Source: Selaginella moellendorffii
Lineage: Eukaryota > Streptophyta > Lycopodiopsida > Selaginellales > Selaginellaceae
NCBI RefSeq assembly: GCF_000143415.4
Contig: NW_003314309.1
Span: 1,177,199-1,241,198, forward strand
Direction of reading: 5' to 3'
Length of the DNA: 64,000 nucleotides
The position numbers were made by a program, and so were the translations under genes. The notes below the pieces were generated by a model that ran no database searches, was not told the origin of the DNA, and saw only the letters and a list, made by a program, of their open reading frames with translations. The stretch's first letter is position 1. Every line of letters starts with the position of its first letter. Positions 22,298 to 33,640 of the stretch are shown piece by piece.

Positions 22298-24047
22298 CAG
22301 GCAGCCTATATACTAAAGGATGGGTATCGTACATATATATGGGTAATATCGTATATACCCAATATATCGTATATCGTAATAAATAAATAAATAAATATTT
22401 ATTTATTTACCTCATATTGGGACAATACATATTTTTGATAAACTATATTTTCAATCATAATGTTATGTGTTTCATGCATCATGAATTTCATGAAATAATA
22501 TATAAAGTGTCTATTGTTGTATTGTATCAGTAATAATGGAAGCTAAAATGTCTAATATATGTTCTACTCAAATAAATATAAGATCATGTCCTAGTTATAC
22601 TCTATAATTATAAATTAATTATAATGTTATAATTGATAATTAAATGTTAATCACCCTAGTAATTTTTTCAATTGCATTTTCATCTTATATGGAAATTAAG
22701 TTCAGCTTATATTTCCCAAAAGTAGAATGAGAAACAGAATGTTAACCCTGTTATGTAAGGGTTCTAAGGCTTTGATACAGTTTTTTTTCCTAGGAGACAA
22801 AAATAAAGCCATACAGCTGCTTAATAAAGATTTTAGAAGAATCAAACAAAGAATGTCATATTGATAATAATTAAGGGAGTATGGTTATGTATGAATCAAT
22901 CACTTGCTATACAACATTTCTATAATATCAAATAATTACTTGCTAAATAAAATACTCTATTGTCATTAACTTTTTGGTTTGCTTAAGCAAACTTGATAGT
23001 AGTGGATATATTTAGAATATGCTTAGATATTCTAGGATATTCTACCATCTAATGGTTGTTATTCATTTAGATTAATTTTTTATTTATAATTTATAAACTT
23101 TCTTAAACACTTTCTAGTATATTCTTTTTTATTCTACCATCTAATGGTTGATATGCAATAAGATTAATCTTATATTTATACATTATAAACATGTTTATAA
23201 TTATAAAATTTTATTCGATTAATTAAATTAATAAATAGGAATAAGAAAACAAAGCGTTGCTACATGCAACATGTAGCAAAAAATGTTTTAAACCTCTTAA
23301 AAATCTTTCTTAACATTTTCAAACTTCAATTGCTTTTGAAAATGGGAGTGAATCTGTATAATTCCCAAATATGAATTCTGTAAGAAAAATGGATCAGAAT
23401 AAATACACCCGCAATTTAATCTATGGAAACCATCTATCCTTGCTTAGTTTTTCTTCCAAGAAAAAAAATGACATAGCGAGGCTTCCTAGAGTTTTTGATG
23501 GAATTCAAGGACTGTACCCTGGCAAATTTTCCAGACACATCCTGAAAGTAGAAAGAAAAAAAACCCAAAAGAAAGAGCCAAAAATCACAGAGAGTAATCT
23601 TTGCTGTTGATATGGAAGTTCTTTTTTTGTTCTTGCCTGAGATGTAGATCGAGACCTCCTTGTACTATGCCGAATAGATTTTTATCCCTTGATTCAATCA
23701 CAAGGGATTTATGTCATTCTCAAGACTGGAAATTTCTACAAGACGATACAACTACAACAGGTCCTCGCATCAAGGAAGCAATGTATCGGACTCTCCGGTG
23801 GACCAATCGCTGCATATCTTCTTCTCGTCTCCTGCCACCACAGCTGATGAGCTTTGGGATCATTGGCTGCGCAGATGAAATCTCTTTGGCGAAAGTCACC
23901 TGTTGATGGCACGCCAGTGGATCGCATCGTTGGCATTGTCTTGGCTGCTTTGATCTTGACTATCTTCGTCTTCCAGTTTCCCGAAGCGGCGAGGCCAAAA
24001 GGTGAAAAAGTCCCCAATGTGTATGAAAAGCTATCTTGGATTTGTCC
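22298..24047. other. AT-rich DNA, no gene supported
   Basis: Apart from the dispersed repeat at 22976-23279 it holds a TAAA/TTTA run near 22380. A stretch near 23854-24020 on + encodes a hydrophobic segment (IVGIVLAALILTIFVFQF) in an unrecognised short frame. Confidence 0.45.
22976..23279 (+). repeat. Dispersed AT-rich element, copy 1
   Basis: It begins GGTTTGCTTAAGCAAAC and ends near GCTACATGCAACATGTAGCA. An inverted, shorter copy lies at 51408-51611. Copy 1 has an internal duplication of ATTCTACCATCTAATGGTTG. It has no coding capacity, so a non-autonomous element is likely. Confidence 0.7.
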
Positions 24048-24269
24048 TCATCCGCGAGTGCTATTTAATAATAGCCAGAGTGGGCCTAATTCATCAAAAA
24101 GATCCTCCACCCTAGGAATTGGATACTTATCTTTCACAATATGTTTGTTGAGCTGCCTGTAGTCTATGCAGAGCTTCCAGGATCCATCCTTTTTTAGCAC
24201 AAGGAGAACTATGTGTTCCGATGGCACATGGCTTCGATGGAGGCCAGCGAACATACAAGCATTCGTCAC
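24048..24269 (-). mobile_element. Ty3-type reverse transcriptase fragment
   Basis: [18 protein letters not shown] followed by [16 protein letters not shown] is the conserved start of the reverse transcriptase palm domain. The frame breaks at both sides. It shares strand with the gag-like remains at 27390-29909, so the hAT element between them may have split one retroelement. Confidence 0.8.
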
Positions 24270-24564
24270 TACATTGTTTTGGAACTAGGGTCTCCTACAT
24301 CAACACGAGTGTTCGTGTGCCTTGATCAGGAGGAGGACAAGTGGTTGACAACATGGTCCAGGAGTTAATGGTGCAAGAACTCATTGAGGACAAGCTCATT
24401 CACAGCCTTGTGGGAATGCCAATGCCAGCTTCTTAATCTCATCCAGCAACATCGCCAACTGATGTCCTGTATTGCATCATTCTTGTCACATTCCCTAGGG
24501 TCCCTCCTGAGACGCCTAGCACACTCTCAACCTAGGAGCCTTGTCAAGATTCTCTTCCTCCCAT

Positions 24565-27420
24565 AGCTTCAAAACACACAAACATGAACACGGCATTCAG
24601 TTTTTGAACATGAACACGAAACATGGAAATGAACACGGATAAACACGGGTGAAAACACGAATATTCTCTAGAATATTCTACTTATCACTCCATCTCATCT
24701 AGAAGCTCCTCATTAGCAGGATCATCATCTTCGTCTTCATCCTCTTCTTCCATAGCTTCAATATCAGCATTAGTAATTTGAGGAATACTTCCTGTTTGGC
24801 TCAATCCCACAAACTTGTCAAAGGAAGTGTGGCTCCCTATTAACTTGGTATTACTGGCCACAAATACCAAGTCTGCAATCCAGCTCACTGCTAAGCAATT
24901 CCTCTTCTTTGAAGTGATGTGCCCAAAAATGCTGAACAATCGCTCCACAGATGAGGAAGAACTTGCCTGACTAAGCACTCAAATTGCCAACCTCTGCAAA
25001 TCTGGACCTGAGTAGCCATTGTCCTCCCACCACTGCACAGAACCCTTTGTTGTACGATCCATCTGAGAGTCCCCAGTGCCAAAACTACCCTCCAAGTTCC
25101 TGTATTGGCAAAGCTGATTTTTTATAGTTGACCTTTGCTGATAGTCAGGGAACTAGATCTCCAAGTACATGTTCCAATCTTTGGAAACTTCCCTGGATTT
25201 TTCCTGTCCTCGCCCCTGAAACTCTGGATTAAGCATGTATGCCACGGAGTGAAAGGTGCTATGATAAGCCCACCACCTATTTGAAATCAGTTGGTTTAGC
25301 TCCTCATACCTAAGATTGTTCTCCTCTTGTTGACAGATGTTCTTTCTCATCTGATCCATCCCCTCGTAGACCTTCCCAATCACAGGCACGTCTCCGTCAA
25401 CCATCCGTAGCAAATACATCACCCTCCTTGAAACACCCAGCATGTGGTTAACCTCGTTCTAGTATGTATTGTTGAACACAATTCCTCAGTATGCTATCCC
25501 AGAATCTGTCCTTGACTCTAGCCTTGCATTGTAAGTGTCACTCACAAACATTTGTTGTAGCTTTGGCCTCAGCTCCACCAATCTCTCCATCATAAGAAAG
25601 TTGAAGGCGAATCGTGTTTCGCTGAACTTCAACACTCGTCGTGAAGAGAAGGATGCCAAAATCGCTACTAGATGCAAATGGTTCCGGAGGAAGCCAACCA
25701 GAGTCTTTCCCTTGTTTAGCAGCCCAACCATCCATGGTAGTTTTGTGAAATCCTTGAGAATGTTGTTCAAACAATGAGCTAAGCATGGAGCCCACATAAT
25801 CCTTGGCTTCCTCGCCTCTAGAAGCCTAGCAGCAGCCTTGTTTGAAGCCTCACCATCCGTGAAAATAAGAACAACATTCTCCTCTCCAACAATCTCGATA
25901 CCTCGCTCCCATGTCGCAAAAACGTTATCAGCCGTCTTCCCACTAGAAGATATATCAATGGCCTCGAGAAAAGTCGACTGTCCTCTGCTGTATGCAACAA
26001 GCCCCATGATATGTCGATTTCTTGTGTCATTCCATGCATCAGCAACAAGAGTAACCCCACAATTCTTCCAACATGCCTTCACCTTGGCAAGTTGAACTTT
26101 AAGATTGGCTTTCTCCACTTGCAACAATTGCTCTCGCAATGCTGTCTCTGTTGGAAGATCGTAGGGAATTCCATGCCTTGCAATCTGCTGCACCATCTCC
26201 TTGAAATGGTGAAAATGAGCTTTCACAAATGGTATGTGCTCGTTCCAAAAAAATTGTCCTATAGCCATATCCACTGCTTCCTTCCTTTTTGGATCAAAAG
26301 AATCCCGGATTCCCTACTGTCGTTGCAAAAAAAACCTGGAAATTCCTTCTACAGAATTGCCACCTGGTGTAGAACTCTAGGAAGCAACAAAACTCTCTCC
26401 TCCAGTGCTTTGGATGCCTTCGACACATGTAGAAACTGCTTGTTTCTTGCTTTGGTGTTTTCCAGCCAAAACCTGGTCGTCGATGGTTTTAGCCATCTCC
26501 CTAAGCTGTTGTCTCTTCTCTGCTGAGATGACATCACAACTTAAGATTTCATGACCATCCTGCACCTGTGAGATGTCCCCTCACACGATCCACACCTGAA
26601 CTTTGTCTCTCAACGACACCACTTGCAAGACTCAGCGTCGGCATGCACCACTACGGCAGTTTGTTTGATCACCAAGGATCACTCTTCCCACCAAACGGAT
26701 GATGGATGTCGCCCTGTTGAAGTCCTCCTACTCTGGCTCCCAGATGCCATCACTCAGCTCAACCTCTAAAATCCTGCACCTGCTTCTACTCCAATCCACA
26801 ATCACTTAGTCCAACCTCTAAAATCCCACACCCTGCTGCTGCTCCAATCCACAATTGCTCAGCCTCTAAAATCCCACACCCTGCTCCTGTTCCAATCCAC
26901 AATCGGTCACGCCCTGCGCCTAAAAAAATTTTGAAAAACTCAAAATTTTAGAATCATGCCGTCAATAACACAATCGCAATGCCAAGCAACTAAGAATCAC
27001 AGCAATCTACAAAGATGCAGTGCCAAGCAGCTAAGAATTATGGCAGAAGCAATCCAAGGAGAAAATTTGGGAGAGAAAATCTACAAACCTGGAGACAATG
27101 ATCAAGAATTTTTTGCAGCGAAATCAGGTGTGGCTGAGCGCCATTCCTCCCACTCCAGCGCTAGAATCCTAGAGAGGGCATTCCCAGCCCAAGAAAATCG
27201 CCATAGATCGCTGGAAAAACCTTTTGATTGATTGTAGGAATTTTTGATTGATCGCAAGACAAGAAAACATCAAAGCGCAAAACGCTCACGTAAACCACGT
27301 GAGCTATTGTTTTAGAACACGGCGTGGTCACACAGTATTTGACCGTGTTTCAACCGTGTTTGGAGCCGTGTTTTGGAGCATTGACCAAGTCAATGAACAT
27401 GGCCCGTGTTAACATGGCTG
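24565..27420 (-). mobile_element. Decayed hAT-family DNA transposon
   Basis: A transposase relic on the minus strand is flanked at both ends by clusters of the word AACACGG. At the left (24580-24660) the motif reads GAACACGG or AAACACGG; at the right (27315-27410) it reads as the complement CCGTGTT. Such inverted subterminal clusters are transposase-binding sites in hAT elements. The exact ends and the 8-bp target duplication could not be fixed. Confidence 0.7.
24685..26565 (-). pseudogene. hAT transposase (DUF659 type) with in-frame stops
   Basis: The best part, 26274-25486, reads a DUF659/hAT core: VTLVADAWNDTRNRHIMGLV, ENVVLIFTDGEASNKAAARL, then WAPCLAHCLNNILKD. The C-terminal dimerisation domain follows at about 24980-24700 (SSSSVERLFSIFGHI, KKRNCLAV) and an acidic tail. 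From 26274 to 24685 a single frame holds, broken by stops near 25485, 25458, 25153 and 24978 (two TGA, two TAG). An N-terminal zinc-finger region upstream is too damaged to describe. It cannot make a full protein. Confidence 0.85.
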
Positions 27421-28692
27421 GGGGCCGTATAGCAGGGCCGATTCGGTTTTAGAGGGGAGGCAACGAGGCAATCAAGGAGCTCCTGCATGTCATGCACACG
27501 GGTTTGCAGATCATCCCGAGAACACCAACACGCTGTGGTGCACAGCATGTTTTGAAGCACTGCTTCCTCCACACTCTTGCAATTAATCCAGCCTAGTAAT
27601 GCCTATTTCCTTTATTGCATTGTTCTCATTGATGAGTGAAATTACTGTTTTCTTCACCACTTTCTTCCCATCCCTGCTGTGATCCTTTTGCTCTATCATG
27701 AATTTATCACCTCCAACGTCCACTTTCTTTACTACTGCTTTCTTCTAATCCCTGTTATTATCTTGTTTTGCCCTGCCCTTCATACCTCTAGCATCTACTT
27801 TCTTTGTTGCTTTCTTCCTGCTGGGAATTATAATGAAGCTCCTCTCTCCTTCCAATGCACCTGAGGCCAAATGGTACACCATCACTTCAGCCTAGGGTGA
27901 TGTTTGTTTCGTAGTGAGTGCATTAGCAGGACTTGAATTGATGTTCCCAAGCTGTAGTAGCCTCTTTCCTGGATTCTACAAGCTCTTGGAGCAACTTGTC
28001 ATGGTGTGACTATTGGTGAAGAATGATCTCCTTCATCTACCGCATCTCATTAGCAAAATTCTCAATAACTGGAAGTGTGTGTTCAATGGTGATAAACTTT
28101 GGTAGTGATGGGTGAACAGTTGCAGAAGGCAACTCTAATGGGGTGATGGCTTGGTTGAAATCAACTCTAGCAATCTTTAGGTCAACAAGTCTCTCTTTTC
28201 AACTTCGTGGTAAATGAAAATGCCTTGCAGCAAGACTTAACTTCTCTACTGCAAGTTCCAACGCAGACTTGCTGTGAATGTTATGATCCCTTGCTGCTCA
28301 TCTTGGACCACTCTACAATCCTAACACTGTTTTTAGTACGCTTAAAACTTGGTGATGTAGTTGACAAACTCATGAGCACTTTGCCGGAATGAAAAGAGAT
28401 CAATAAGTAGCTAATTTATGGGTCTTTTTTCAATGAAACATTCTCTAAAAGAAGCAAGTAGTGTCTGGAAGCCTATTCAGTTTTCTAGGAGAAGAGAATC
28501 TACCCAAGTTGCGACTTTGCCTTCGAAAGATTATATGAAGTTGCAGTATATATGATCATCATCAACAATCATGTTTGTGGTGTAGTAATAATCAAAGTGA
28601 CCGATATACAATACTAGAGAAACTGTCCCTAACACCTGAGAAGGTTGACAAACTACTCCCCTTCTGTAAAATATGGAGTTGGGGTCAAGCTA

Positions 28693-28781
28693 AATATGGC
28701 TGCACTATACCTCGTAGATCTAAGTCACTAGAATTTTAAATTCTAGTGACTTAGATCTACGAGGTATAGTGCAGCCATATT
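28693..28781. repeat. Perfect palindrome, 44-bp arms, 1-nt spacer
   Basis: Bases 28693-28736 are the exact reverse complement of 28738-28781, with a single T between. The arms start AATATGGCTGCACTATACC. There is no flanking gene. Confidence 0.95.
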
Positions 28782-29062
28782 ACTAAATGAAAAATTACTA
28801 AAAATGAAAAAGACTCAGCTCGAGAAGGTGTAGTGTTATACTTAAGTTGCCTTTGGATGCTAGAAAGTTTACTCCATACCTTAGGGCCTTGAAGTATGGT
28901 AAAAATGTGTTAATTTGCCATACACCTAATCTATACCAGCATCAAATACCTTGAACACTGCAAATGCTCAGTCAAAGCAATTGCATTGATATGAGCAAAA
29001 AGGCTATAAATTTTTAAAGCATGAGAAAGAAAAGCCCTTGGCCAAAATAAATGGTTTAGAAC

Positions 29063-29162
29063 NNNNNNNNNNNNNNNNNNNNNNNNNNNNNNNNNNNNNN
29101 NNNNNNNNNNNNNNNNNNNNNNNNNNNNNNNNNNNNNNNNNNNNNNNNNNNNNNNNNNNNNN
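29063..29162. other. Assembly gap, 100 N
   Basis: Exactly 100 N, a conventional gap of unknown size. The right flank is a CTACTC/CTCCTA-type simple repeat, the likely cause of the break. Confidence 0.99.
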
Positions 29163-29909
29163 CTACTCCTGCTCCTACACTTATTCCTACTCTTGCTCCA
29201 ACTCCTACTCTTACACCTACTCCTACTAGAGGAAACAAAAATGTTAGAATGCTGGAAAAGACTAGACCTTACAAACATGCTAATGATCCCTCAAAGGGAT
29301 GGAATGCCTTCGTGGATCAAAGAAAGTGGCTGATCTTGAGGATTGAATCCCTGGGATGCCACTGCAAACATGTGTGACCTCTTGTTCCATTGACATTTGT
29401 CAGCCAGGAGTCCTTGGGTTGGCACATGCATCAAAGATGTTCCCTTGAGCTCCATCCACCCGCCTCTCTAGTGCTACTTGCCATTTCCAGATCTCCTGGA
29501 TGGAAGCCATTCCATCCTCTTGGATGCCCTTCATCGTGTTGATGGCATCTTTAAGCTCCTGCTGGTATGAGATGCCTATCTCCATGAACCTGCTTAGTCA
29601 CTCTTCCAGAGGAAGTGGGGGAATGTCGATTGGCTCCTCAAAAGCTTCAAACTGAGATGGAGATTCTTGTGTAGCCCCCAGCTTCTTCCCACAATTGTGA
29701 AGAATCGATAATGTCATGCTCTCTTCCTCCAAAACCCCAATCACCCGAAAATTTCCCTTAGTTTCTCGGACAGATTCCCTCTCTCCTCTTTGCCCTCTTG
29801 TGTGAAGTGTCGCTTGGCTCCGTATCATTGCTAAACAACTACTAAGACTCTCAGCACGATGTGATCTCTCAAAGCCAATCAAGAGTATATATACATAAAA
29901 GAGAAACAA

Positions 29910-30707
29910 TTGACATCTTAGCTAGGAAGACAAGAGAGGAAGGACAGAGGAGTAATGGAAAACATAACCTACCTTTATCCCGCATCCACCTCCTTTATAT
30001 ACTGTCCATAACATTGGTGATTTCTACAAACTCATTCCCTTATACAGGTAAATACTTAGGGCTACTCAACCATAAACTTCTTCTCTCTGATGAGCCTGCT
30101 TGCCATTAATAGAGGTGGATCTATAGCTGGAGCTCAAGTAAATGGTGAAAGTGCTTCATATAGAGGGGATCAAGGTAATTTTCCAAGTATTACATCTTCA
30201 CCTAAGTGTGATGATAAAGTCAGCTTTTTTATGAGATGGTGATGCCAGGTCGCTTGGCCATAAGCCAGCTCCCTTTTCAGGTTTATGGGGCATTGTAAAG
30301 AGGCCAAGGATTAGTAGCACCCTATCTTAGTATCGGTGCGACCTTGGAACATAGTCAAGTAGGCCATATAGCTTGTTTTTGATGCAATCAAGCATTTCAC
30401 TCTCCATAGCAATGCATTGGTTGTGTGTGATGCATGATCTCGATCAACCTATAGCAGATGTCACTTGGAGAGTTGCTACAGCTATGCCTTCTGGCTAGAG
30501 CAACATATCAAAGATAGAGGGAATACTGATTCCACACATAATTTTTCACATATAAAGATATATATATTCTCCAATAGAAATAATAATTTACATAACATCA
30601 TTCCACTCCTTTTGTACTTTTGTACTAGCTCAATTTCCTACTATTAAGATAAATACCTTTTAACAAAACCTATCATATCATATTTTATTAAAAAAATATA
30701 TTACCTT
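29910..30707. other. No gene seen
   Basis: Short frames only. AT-rich DNA leads up to the LTR element. Confidence 0.5.
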
Positions 30708-30873
30708 TGTGAGGGCCAAGTGTATGGCTATGATACCATATATTAATATTAGTGTAGTGGAATTTTGGTTGCTGTCGAATTAGTTTCAATCCAGACCACT
30801 CACAAACTATGGTTTTTGTGCTAATTGATATGCACATTTTTTGTATTCTCTTTCCATATTCCAAGTACTCACA
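30708..30873 (+). repeat. 5' LTR
   Basis: It begins TGTGAGGGCCAAGTGTAT and ends CCAAGTACTCACA. It lacks the TATATATAAAC segment present in the 3' LTR, a small deletion that may remove its promoter. I recognise no standard tRNA primer site just after it. Confidence 0.9.
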
Positions 30874-31195
30874 TTTGTGAAGGTGAGGGGCAACTTTCAT
30901 TGTCCTTGAGGAGTGCTTGGATTTGGGATTTTGGTTTAGATCTAGCTTTTTTCATTTCCTTTCTTTTATTCTTTCCTTTCAAGATTTTGGTTTAGATTTA
31001 CCTTTTCTATTATTTAGATCTCCCTTTCCTTTTAGTTTTTTCTCATTTCCCTTCTTTTGCTCTTTCCTTTTCATTTATCTTCATGGTAGAGTAGCAATCT
31101 CCTCCTTTGACTTTGGAGCAGCAATTGGTGCAATTGTTTGATGCCATGTGATTATAATTAAACAACCAAACTCTGATGGCAACATTCATGGCACG
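30874..31195 (+). other. Leader region of the LTR element
   Basis: The leader is pyrimidine-rich (TTTCCTTT runs) without a coding frame, between the 5' LTR and gag. Confidence 0.5.
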
Positions 31196-32521
31196 TGGTA
31201 CAACTCCCCCTAATTTTGGTGCCAATCCTCGCATTCGACTGGAGTTCTTTCGTGGGAATCCTGGGGATGATGTGTACCATTGATTCGATCACTTCATGGT
31301 GATTGCCACATATCATTCTTAGGATGATGCTTGACGTTTGTGTGAGTTTCCCACGTGTCTCCAAGGGACAGTGTTGCAATGGTACAATGGTTTGAGTGCA
31401 GCCACTCGTGGGGATTGGAGTATTTTCCCGAATAAAAATGCATTCGGACATACTGACAATTGTGATGATGCCTTCCAATAATTGCATTGTCTTCATTAAG
31501 GGCCATTTGAGTTTGTGATGCAATTTGGCATTTGTTTCTGAAGTTTCTTGCTTCATATAGAACCAAACATGTCGAAGCAGATCAAGCTAAGAATGTTGTG
31601 GCTAGCACTTCGTCAAGATCTTATCAGACTTGTGCATGCATTTGCTCTAGCCACCCTTGACGATGCTCTTCGCTTGGCACAACGTTATGAGACGTTGTGT
31701 CTTTCACTTCTCGCTGCACATTCTTCTACTCCACTTCTTGTGGGCAATGGTCCTATTCCAATGGAGGTTGATGCTATTGCTGCTCGAGTCTAAAGACAAG
31801 GGCGAGGACATGGTTGTGGCTGTGATGTTCACTGTTAGGCATGTGATGAAGTTGGTTATATTTATCGGTGTTGTCGGTGTTTTCCAGATTGACAACCTCC
31901 ATTTCTTGGGTGGAGACCTTGGCGTCAACAACGTCTTGTTGGTGCTGCTGCAGTGGAAGGTTTGGACACTGAGATACATTCAGGAAACGAGGAGTTGCGC
32001 GAGTAATAGAGGGACCTTGCACGAATAAGTCAGTAACCCCTCCATCTTTCTTTTGGGAGTATCATCAAAGGGTTCACTCGGCACTAGTTCATCCAGTGTT
32101 TACTTTCCCAGTTCATTTTTATAACAAAAGGTCTTCTATTATTCTCTCCATGTTGGTTGATACAAGTTCGAGTTTATCTTCTATTATTCGACTTATTGCC
32201 ACACGTTGCTGTCTACACTTGCATCATGTGGTGGAACCAGTTTTCATTTTTTATGGCAACGGCCGTACACATGCATGTGCACGGGATGAGGTGGACCTGG
32301 TTGTGTGTATGGGCAATCTCAAGCTTGGGTTGCAGTCATTGCGGGTGGTGCCAAGTCAAGCTTTTGATCTTATCCTTGGTATGGATTGGTTGCAACGTAA
32401 TCATGCCAAGTGTGACTTTGAGGCTTCTCCCCCTTGTCTCATACTTCCTTATATTTCATCTATTCCTCTCACTTCCGTACCTCTTTGTCCTGTAAGGAAC
32501 CAACTCCCCAAGGTGTCATAG
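31196..32521 (+). pseudogene. gag-protease region with many stops
   Basis: The gag frame from 31196 contains six stops before 31560 (TGA, TAG, TGA, TAA, TAA, TGA) but is otherwise continuous. An aspartic protease-like stretch follows at about 32096-32500 (MLVDTSSSLSSIIRL has the DTG-like centre DTS; then DLILGMDWL). It stops at 32519. Confidence 0.75.
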
Positions 32522-32562
32522 GTTGAAGTATCCCCGAAAGCATGACCAAAATGACAAAGAGT

Positions 32563-32870
32563 TCATCGGATGGGACCGAGTCTGAGATCGAGTCCAAGAC
32601 CGACTTTGAGACTGAGTTCGAGATAGAGTCCGAGATCGAGTTTGAGGCCGACTCCGAGGCCGAGTTCGAGACCGAGTTCGAGACAGAGTCCGAGATCCGA
32701 GATCGGGTCTGAGACCAAGTCTGAGGCCGAGTCCGAAGTCAAGTCCGAGATTGGGTCCGAGATTGAGTCCGAGACCGAGTCCAAAGTCGGGTCCGAGATT
32801 GAGTCCGAGACCAAGTCCAAAGTCGGGTCCGAGATTGAGTCTGAGATCGAGTCCGAGTACTAATATAGGT
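32563..32870 (+). repeat. Degenerate GAGTCCGAGA-type tandem array
   Basis: Units of 6 and 12 bp (GAGTCC, GAGATC, GAGACC and variants) repeat for about 300 bp and would encode Ser/Glu-rich peptide in one frame. Spacing is continuous, without unique spacers. Confidence 0.85.
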
Positions 32871-32902
32871 CAAGGGGTCAAAGCCCAAAGCGTGTGTCTC
32901 CT

Positions 32903-32928
32903 GGGGGGGGGGGGGGGGGGGGGGGGGG
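32903..32928 (+). repeat. Poly-G run, 26 bases
   Basis: Twenty-six consecutive G, preceded by CT and followed by CTACAGGGGG. It can form a G-quadruplex; its exact length is doubtful in any assembly. Confidence 0.9.
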
Positions 32929-33640
32929 CTACAGGGGGTTCCAAAAGTATAGTAGGGATAGTGAGGTCTAGGAACTAGTCTTGAAGAAACTCTTCAGTGG
33001 TGCTTCCAAACTAATTTGAGATTGAGACTGGGGCCGAAGGGCCTTGGGTGGGAGTGAGCATGGACTTGGGTGGTGTCGAAGGGGCTACCCAAGGAAGTGC
33101 TCAAGAGCAACTTTCACTCCTGAAAGGAAAACTGACTGCGGTGCTCCCAACTCATGTGGAGTGGTGCCCCACTTGAGTACCTTGCGGCTCATTGGTCCTC
33201 GCCCTTTTTAGGGGCTTGGGCCTTCCCTTCGGGATGGAAGTGGGGGGGTAGAGGTATCCATACCGGGGCATTAGGCCATAGTGTTTCGCCCCGGCATCCT
33301 GAAGCATGTGTTGCATCCAAGACTTGGGATATAGAGGGTCCCATGATCAAGTTTTGTTATACCAAGTGATGCTAAGAACCTGGAGGCTTGGTGTGCTTGG
33401 CTACTTGTGTCTGCGGGGAGTGTAGCCGAACTTTAAGTCCAGTCTAACCCGGGGAAGGGGTATTGAGAGAGATTTGGGAATCCGTGGATGGATGGCTAAC
33501 ACTTCGTTGCTCGTGCAGTGAGTAACTGAACCCAAGTAAGACTCAGTAGGAGTTGGTACAATAGGCGAGAACCTTGGCGAGGGAACTTAATTAAAGCCAA
33601 GGCAGTGTTGGTCGAATAGACGAGGTAAGCTGGCAAATTG

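Larger units (their letters stand above)
27390..29909 (-). mobile_element. Gag-like retroelement remains
   Basis: Minus-strand stretches at 27390-27572, about 27900-28130 and 29400-29909 encode charged helical sequence (QELKDAINTMKGIQEDGMAS) of the kind seen in plant retrotransposon gag regions. In-frame TAG and TGA codons break them. The identity is inferred from composition and context. Confidence 0.4.
32522..33640. other. Alien 1.1-kb segment between protease and reverse transcriptase
   Basis: Base composition changes abruptly to GC-richer DNA without the element's coding frame, and the polyprotein resumes near 33650. It includes a GAGTCC-type array and a 26-base G run. The ends and a target duplication were not found, so it may be a nested insertion or captured host DNA. 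Confidence 0.55.

Noticed and set aside
32563-32870. GAGTCC array as a CRISPR-like or coding repeat locus
   Set aside because: There are no unique spacers, units are 6-12 bp and degenerate, and it sits inside a retroelement of a eukaryote. It is a simple tandem repeat.
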